Assembly (NCBI GenBank): GCA_027317185.1
Contig: DAHVFB010000003.1
Span: forward strand, 1-64,000
Direction: 5' to 3'
DNA length: 64,000 bases
Source: Deltaproteobacteria bacterium
GTDB lineage: Bacteria; Desulfobacterota; Binatia; Binatales; Binataceae
Positions 59,015 through 64,000 of this stretch are shown here, in pieces. Position 1 is the stretch's first letter, and each line of letters starts with the position of its first letter. The notes beneath the pieces were generated by a model. The model did no database searches and was not told the DNA's origin. It was given only the letters and a program-made list of their open reading frames with translations. A program made the position numbers and the translations under genes.

Positions 59015-60439
59015 ATGGCGAAACCGGTATTGATTGCGGCGGCCGCGGCGCTGGCCCACGCGCCCGGCCTGATCGCGCTGGGATCGAAACCGGCGCGCGA
59101 GATTGCGCGCGATCCAAGCGTGGCCGCGCGAATCCACGCCAATTTGCGCGGCTTCGATGCCGCAGTCGGTTACGCCCCCAATCAGGCATTTATCGGCAGC
59201 GTTCATCCGCGCGCGATGGGTCCGCGGCCGCATTTCAATCGTATCCTCGACGGCGGACAGCGTTTCGGACCCGATGGCGAAATCATGCCGGAAACTGAGT
59301 TTCTCGGCCTGATGGCGCTGGCCGATCAATTCAAGCTGATTCGGCTATCGCCACAACTTGCGCAAAGCTCGGCCGAGGCTTTGATGCGGCATCCGCTGCA
59401 TGATTTTTTCGATCCGGGCAAATTGCGCAGTGCGATCGGAGACCCGCAGGTGGAAGTGTCCAGGGGTGCGATTCCTCTGCACGTAACCGATACCGGAATC
59501 GCCGGCTCGCTCGCCGCCGGTCATCACGAGGACACCAATCTGATGGCCCATGTGCTGGCGGAAAATCTGGCCTGCAAAGCCAGCGGCGCGTTGGCGCTCG
59601 CCCATCTGCTGAAGCTGCACGACCTTGACCCGGCGAGTATCGATTATGTGATTGGATGCTCCGAAGAGGCGGTCGGCGATCGTTATCAGCGCGGCGGCGG
59701 CAACCTGGGCAAGGCGATCGCGGAGATGGCCGGTTGCGTGGAAGCCTCGGGCGCCGACGTCAAGAATTTCTGCGCGGCGCCAGTACCGGCGATAGTAATC
59801 GCCGCGAGCCTGGTGGCGGCCGGCGTTTTTCGCCGGGTAGCGGTGGTCGGCGGCGGCTCGTTACCGAAGCTGGGGATGAAGTTTGAAGGTCATTTGAAAA
59901 ACTCGATGCCTATTTTGGAGGACTCGCTGGGCGCGGTCGCGGCGCTGATCGGCGAGGATGACGGCCGCTCGCCGGTGATCCGACTCGATGCCATCGGGCG
60001 TCATCGCGTGAAATCGGGATCGTCGGCCGAAGCGATCATGGACGCACTGGTCACCGCGCCGCTCGATCAAATTGGCCTGAAAATCACCAGCATCGACGAC
60101 TATGCGACCGAATTGCACAATCCCGAACTGACCGAACCGCAGGGCAGCGGCAATGTGCCGGAACGTAATTACCGGATGCTGGCGGCGATGGCGGTGCGGC
60201 AGAAACTGATCGCGCGCGAAGAGATCGGCCGCTTCGTGGCCGATCACGGGATGCCCGGCTTCGCGCCTACGCAAGGCCACGTCGCCTCGGCCTTCTGCTA
60301 TCTCGCGCATGCCCGGCGCGGCCTGACCGACGGTGGCGCAGATCGAATCATGATGATGGCCAAGGGCTCGCTGTTCCTGGGTATGATGACGGGACAATCC
60401 GACGGCATGTCGTTTATACTGGAGCGCAACCGCGGCTGA
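59015..60439 (+). CDS. grdC: Glycine reductase component C beta-like (GrdC family, thiolase/FabH-like fold)
   Basis: [127 protein letters not shown]. Confidence 0.85.
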   Translation: MAKPVLIAAAAALAHAPGLIALGSKPAREIARDPSVAARIHANLRGFDAAVGYAPNQAFIGSVHPRAMGPRPHFNRILDGGQRFGPDGEIMPETEFLGLMALADQFKLIRLSPQLAQSSAEALMRHPLHDFFDPGKLRSAIGDPQVEVSRGAIPLHVTDTGIAGSLAAGHHEDTNLMAHVLAENLACKASGALALAHLLKLHDLDPASIDYVIGCSEEAVGDRYQRGGGNLGKAIAEMAGCVEASGADVKNFCAAPVPAIVIAASLVAAGVFRRVAVVGGGSLPKLGMKFEGHLKNSMPILEDSLGAVAALIGEDDGRSPVIRLDAIGRHRVKSGSSAEAIMDALVTAPLDQIGLKITSIDDYATELHNPELTEPQGSGNVPERNYRMLAAMAVRQKLIAREEIGRFVADHGMPGFAPTQGHVASAFCYLAHARRGLTDGGADRIMMMAKGSLFLGMMTGQSDGMSFILERNRG

Positions 60440-60470
60440 AGTCCGCGTCACAGGAAGGGAAAAACAATCG

Positions 60471-60935
60471 ATGTTCGCGGGTAAAAAAATAATTGTAATC
60501 GGCGAGCGCGACGGCGTCGCCAGTCCGGCAATCGCGGCCTGCCTGGCAGCCACTGGCTGCGAGGTCGTTCTGATGGCGACCGAGTGCTTCGTCTGAACCG
60601 CCGCAGGTGCAATGGATCCGCATACGCAGCAAACGATCCTCGACGCGGTGCAACAGCACGGCAAGGAAAATCTGATCGTGATGCTGGGCACGCCGAGCCC
60701 GGAAGCCGCCGCGATCGCGGCGGAAACCGTGACCACCGGCGATCCAACTTATGCGGGACCATTGGCCGAGACCCGGTTGGGTCTCACCGTCTATCATATT
60801 CTCGAGGAGCAGGTTCGCGCGGCGATTGATCCGGAACTCTACGATCAGCAGGTAGGTCTGATGGCGGATACGCTCGATGGTCCGGCCATCGCGGCGGCCG
60901 TCGCGCAAGCACGCGCCGCCTTGGCGTCCGAATAA
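60471..60935 (+). CDS. grdA: Glycine reductase complex selenoprotein A; in-frame UGA at 60594-60596 read as selenocysteine
   Basis: [131 protein letters not shown]...; conserved CxxU and TAAGAMD context; ORF track shows only the part after the UGA. Confidence 0.95.
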
Positions 60936-60974
60936 GGGATCACCTCGCGCTGTGAACCCGAAAGTTACCGAGCC

Positions 60975-61733
60975 TCAAACCGCTTCGTGCGGATAATTGT
61001 CGGTCAGCGCCGGCCGGGTGAGCCCAAGCTGTTCGAGACGCCGCTCGATCATCGCGAGGTAAAGATCCGCCAATTCCTGATTGTCGCGGGATTTCAGACC
61101 GAATGTCAGGCAATCGAAAGTGAAGCCGCTGCCCGGCGGTCCAAAAAAGTTTACCGCCCGCGGCAGCCAGGTCCGGAGCGCGGCCTGCACGCGATCGGGG
61201 CCAAATCGATCGACAATCCAGCCGAGCGCCTCGAGACCGAAGCTTTCGTGCTCGGCCTCGTCATCGAGAATCGATTCCGCCGCCCGGGCATGCGGCCCAT
61301 AGCTCGAATCGCGATAGTTGATACCGATCATCAGCATCCCGGTCGCATCCAGACTGATGCTGCCCATCACCAGGTCGATTTCATCATCCACGCGATCGGC
61401 GAAACCGCGCGGGGCCGCAAACGAGGGGCCCTTGGCGGCCGAGACCATCAGCCGATCGGCTTGCGCTTCGCTGATTCCGATTTCCGCGAGGGCGGCGTAA
61501 ATCATCCGGGCGTGCCGGCGTTCCTCAGCCGCATTTTTCTCGATGGTCGATCGCAGCCGCGGACCTTCGATCGTCATCAACGCCTGCTGATAGCCCACGG
61601 CGGTCAACTTTTCGGCCAACGCGTGCGCCGCCATCAACCGCGCCAGCACTTTCGCATAGCGCGGTTCCACCCGTCCGGCACTGATGTCCTCGAGTTCCAG
61701 GCTGGCCGGCGCAAATCGTCGCCGCACAGGCAT
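60975..61733 (-). CDS. Ferritin-like di-iron protein (PaaA/PaaC phenylacetyl-CoA oxygenase-like)
   Basis: EKNAAEERRHARMIYAAL and ESILDDEAEHESFGLEALGWIVDRFGPDRVQ di-iron motifs. Confidence 0.7.
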   Translation of the reverse strand: MPVRRRFAPASLELEDISAGRVEPRYAKVLARLMAAHALAEKLTAVGYQQALMTIEGPRLRSTIEKNAAEERRHARMIYAALAEIGISEAQADRLMVSAAKGPSFAAPRGFADRVDDEIDLVMGSISLDATGMLMIGINYRDSSYGPHARAAESILDDEAEHESFGLEALGWIVDRFGPDRVQAALRTWLPRAVNFFGPPGSGFTFDCLTFGLKSRDNQELADLYLAMIERRLEQLGLTRPALTDNYPHEAV

Positions 61734-61742
61734 CGGGAAACC

Positions 61743-62180
61743 TCAGGCGCTTTGGCGCGAGGGCAACGCCACCGTCGCCGAGCCGGGGGTGGTCTTGTCG
61801 CCCTTTTCGTTTTCGATCCAAACTTCGCAGTCGATTAGATGCTCGCCGTTTTCGACGTACTTCTTCGTCACCCTGCCCTTGGCGAGCAGTTTGGCTCCCG
61901 GCATGTCCATCGCGCGATATTGCACCGACAGCTTGCGCAGCCATCCTGCGTCACCGGCGAAATCGGTCATCAACTGTCCGAGAAATGCGTTCTTCAGCGC
62001 GCCGTGCAGAATTACGCCAGACAGCTTATTGGCCAGGGCGAAGTCTTTATCGTAGTGGATTTGATAGAAGTCCCCGGATGCGCCAGCGTACTTGACCAAC
62101 TGCTGCGTGGTCGGATTTTTCTCGAGCGGAGCGATCTCGTATCCGACCTCTAGATCCTCAAAATAAAACTGCTGCGCCAT
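61743..62180 (-). CDS. MaoC-like hotdog-fold dehydratase
   Basis: YFEDLEVGYEIAPLEKNPTTQQLVKYAGASGDFYQIHYDKDFALANKLSGVILHGALKNAFLGQLM. Confidence 0.9.
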   Translation of the reverse strand: MAQQFYFEDLEVGYEIAPLEKNPTTQQLVKYAGASGDFYQIHYDKDFALANKLSGVILHGALKNAFLGQLMTDFAGDAGWLRKLSVQYRAMDMPGAKLLAKGRVTKKYVENGEHLIDCEVWIENEKGDKTTPGSATVALPSRQSA

Positions 62181-62194
62181 GATATTCCTTCATT

Positions 62195-62644
62195 TTAGTA
62201 GCGGATCACGGTTGAGCGCTGCGTTACGCAGATCTGAGCGAATTGATTGGAGTAGCTGGTTTCAACCACGATGAAAACCATCGGACCGAGCCGTCCGGCC
62301 GTTTCGCGGATATCTGCGATTTTCGATTGCACGGTAATGCGATCGCCGGCGCGAATCGGTTTGAAATATTCCCAGTCCGATCCGCCGTCGAGGGCGCGAA
62401 AACCGGGCAGATCAAGCGCTACCTGCGGAATCGCGCTGCCCATCGAACGGCAAAAGGTTGGCGGCGCGATCATCCCGCCGAAGCGCGTCTCACGCGCAGC
62501 CGCTTCATCGTTAAAAATCGGATTAAGATCTCCAATCGCCTCGGCGAAACGGCGAATCGCGCCGCGTTCGACATCGTAAACGCGGGGCTCGCCCTGCTTC
62601 CCGACGTTCGCCCGCACCTCGTCAGTTACCACCTTGTTCGCCAT
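62195..62644 (-). CDS. MaoC N-terminal/FAS1-type hotdog dehydratase subunit
   Basis: VERGAIRRFAEAIGDLNPIFNDEAAARETRFGGMIAPPTFCRSM, DGGSDWEYFKPIRAGDRITVQSKIADI. Confidence 0.9.
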   Translation of the reverse strand: MANKVVTDEVRANVGKQGEPRVYDVERGAIRRFAEAIGDLNPIFNDEAAARETRFGGMIAPPTFCRSMGSAIPQVALDLPGFRALDGGSDWEYFKPIRAGDRITVQSKIADIRETAGRLGPMVFIVVETSYSNQFAQICVTQRSTVIRY

Positions 62645-62786
62645 CGGTTTTCCCTTTCGCCTCTAATCTCTAGCCTTTGACATAGCATATGCGGGTTGCC
62701 GGGCAATGGCGCGCCCTGCAAACCCGGCACACATGGATTAGAATGCAAAGCAGCGTTGCGAACTGAATTCCGGAGGCAATGCCATC

Positions 62787-63080
62787 ATGGCCAGACTCAG
62801 CGAATCGGAAATCATTACGCGCCTTGCAACCCTGCCCGGATGGAGTTTCAGTAACAACTCCATCAACAAGCTATTTCGCTTCAAGGCTTTTATGGCGGGA
62901 ATCGATTTCGTCAACCGGATCGCGCCGATCGCCGAGGCGGCCGACCATCATCCGGACATCCTGATCAATTACTCGCGTATAACGTTTTCATGCACCACTC
63001 ACAGCCAGGGCGGCGTGACCGAAAAAGATTTTGCGCTGGCCAACCAGATTGAAAAAGAATTCACCGCGGGCGGCGCTTAG
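62787..63080 (+). CDS. phhB: Pterin-4a-carbinolamine dehydratase
   Basis: LATLPGWSFSNNSINKLFRFKAFMAGIDFVNRIAPIAEAADHHPDILINYSRITFSCTTHSQGGVTEKDFALANQIE. Confidence 0.94.
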   Translation: MARLSESEIITRLATLPGWSFSNNSINKLFRFKAFMAGIDFVNRIAPIAEAADHHPDILINYSRITFSCTTHSQGGVTEKDFALANQIEKEFTAGGA

Positions 63081-63097
63081 CAATACCACACCGCGTC

Positions 63098-64000
63098 TCA
63101 GGGCTCGTCGGGATGAGCGAACAGCCACTCGACCAGCGGAGTTAACTCCCGCTCGGATGGCGCACTACCCCCGAACTTGCGCATGATCGAGCGCATCTCG
63201 GTTCCGGACCCGCCCGCCCGGGCGAGAATGAACGGAATATGACTGTCCTGCTCGCAGGCGCTTCCATGCCACGAATAATGCGTCATCGCGGCGAAGTAGA
63301 AGCGTTTATTGAGCGGCAACTTCATGCAAGCCCGCGACAGCAGCAAAATATCGCCAGCGCGATTTCCGTACGGTCCGGCCGAGAGCCAGTTCATCCTTTG
63401 TTCAAGATTGACCAGTTCGGGGCGCGGGTGATCCATCAGATAATCGTGAATCGAAATCAGATCGGTGCCATCGAAAATCTTGTATGGCCCGGGCGGTTTG
63501 CCGGGGCGGGCCGGTCGGCGCGAAAAAATGAGATCGATTTTACCCTTCAATCCCGGCACCGGATGGCCCCATCGATTGGAACGATACAGCGCCCTGAGTA
63601 CCGGCTTTACATCGTGTTTATAGCGTGGCGGTTTCGCCCAGTTGCATCGTTGATGTTCGTACGGGCAGGTCGATCGAGTGGGTAGATAGATATAGGCCAT
63701 GAAGCCCTGATAGGCGAGCACAGCCTGATAATCCCGATCGAGATCGGGCAGAAACAGCATCGGCTTGCGCACCCTGAAACCCGCGTAGTGTACCGCCGCG
63801 AAGGGCGAATCTTGCTTACCGGTACCCAGCTCGTTGCTTTCTTTATCGAGCGTGGGGATGTGTGAATGGTCGGAAATAAAAATTACGTAGGTGTCCTGCA
63901 GGACATTTTTCTTGCGGTACTCCTCGAGAATTCTACCCACGGTCGGATCGGTAACGTGCTCGAGGTAATGGGTTTGCTTCTCGAGCGGGGGATTGGCCTC
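63098..64000 (-). CDS. Sulfatase/alkaline-phosphatase superfamily protein, C-terminal part (5' end beyond the window)
   Basis: Frame stays open to the window edge (EANPPLEKQTHYLEHVTDPTVGRILEEYRKKNVLQDTYVIFISDHSHIPTLDKESNELG...). Confidence 0.65.
   Translation of the reverse strand, partial: EANPPLEKQTHYLEHVTDPTVGRILEEYRKKNVLQDTYVIFISDHSHIPTLDKESNELGTGKQDSPFAAVHYAGFRVRKPMLFLPDLDRDYQAVLAYQGFMAYIYLPTRSTCPYEHQRCNWAKPPRYKHDVKPVLRALYRSNRWGHPVPGLKGKIDLIFSRRPARPGKPPGPYKIFDGTDLISIHDYLMDHPRPELVNLEQRMNWLSAGPYGNRAGDILLLSRACMKLPLNKRFYFAAMTHYSWHGSACEQDSHIPFILARAGGSGTEMRSIMRKFGGSAPSERELTPLVEWLFAHPDEP

Noticed and set aside
60594-60630. Confident bSECIS call after the grdA UGA
   Set aside because: Only a weak 3+3 bp fold can be drawn by eye; the Sec call rests on protein conservation instead

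Overview
High-GC bacterial chromosomal window, densely coded and mostly housekeeping: a pyruvate dehydrogenase operon (E1alpha, E1beta, E2, E3) with lipB and lipA; an mlaEFDCA phospholipid-transport operon with cofC directly upstream; sufT; rplU-rpmA; obg-proB-proA-nadD-rsfS; efp; trmB; a bamD-like gene; one tRNA-Leu(UAA). It also holds several LLM-class flavin/F420-type oxidoreductases and acyl-CoA genes. The standout is at 56.3-60.9 kb: a glycine-reductase-like locus, grdB-grdE-grdC-grdA. The ORF track breaks both grdB and grdA at an in-frame TGA that falls at the conserved selenocysteine position (GrdB ...AVILTST-U-GTSTRCGA..., GrdA ...TECFV-U-TAAGAMD...). Both should be read as single selenoprotein genes. 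The locus looks non-canonical. The GrdE-like protein lacks a Cys where the pyruvoyl-forming Cys is expected, no grdD or thioredoxin genes lie alongside, GrdB has UxxS where I recall UxxC, and a perfect 23-bp tandem repeat sits just upstream of grdB. Other notable items: a pair of hairpin-forming repeats at 3.6 and 3.9 kb, two tiny desulforedoxin-like genes absent from the ORF track, and a BamD-like protein with an AMIN-like C-terminus. Family assignments come from recognising protein motifs by eye; no database search was run.
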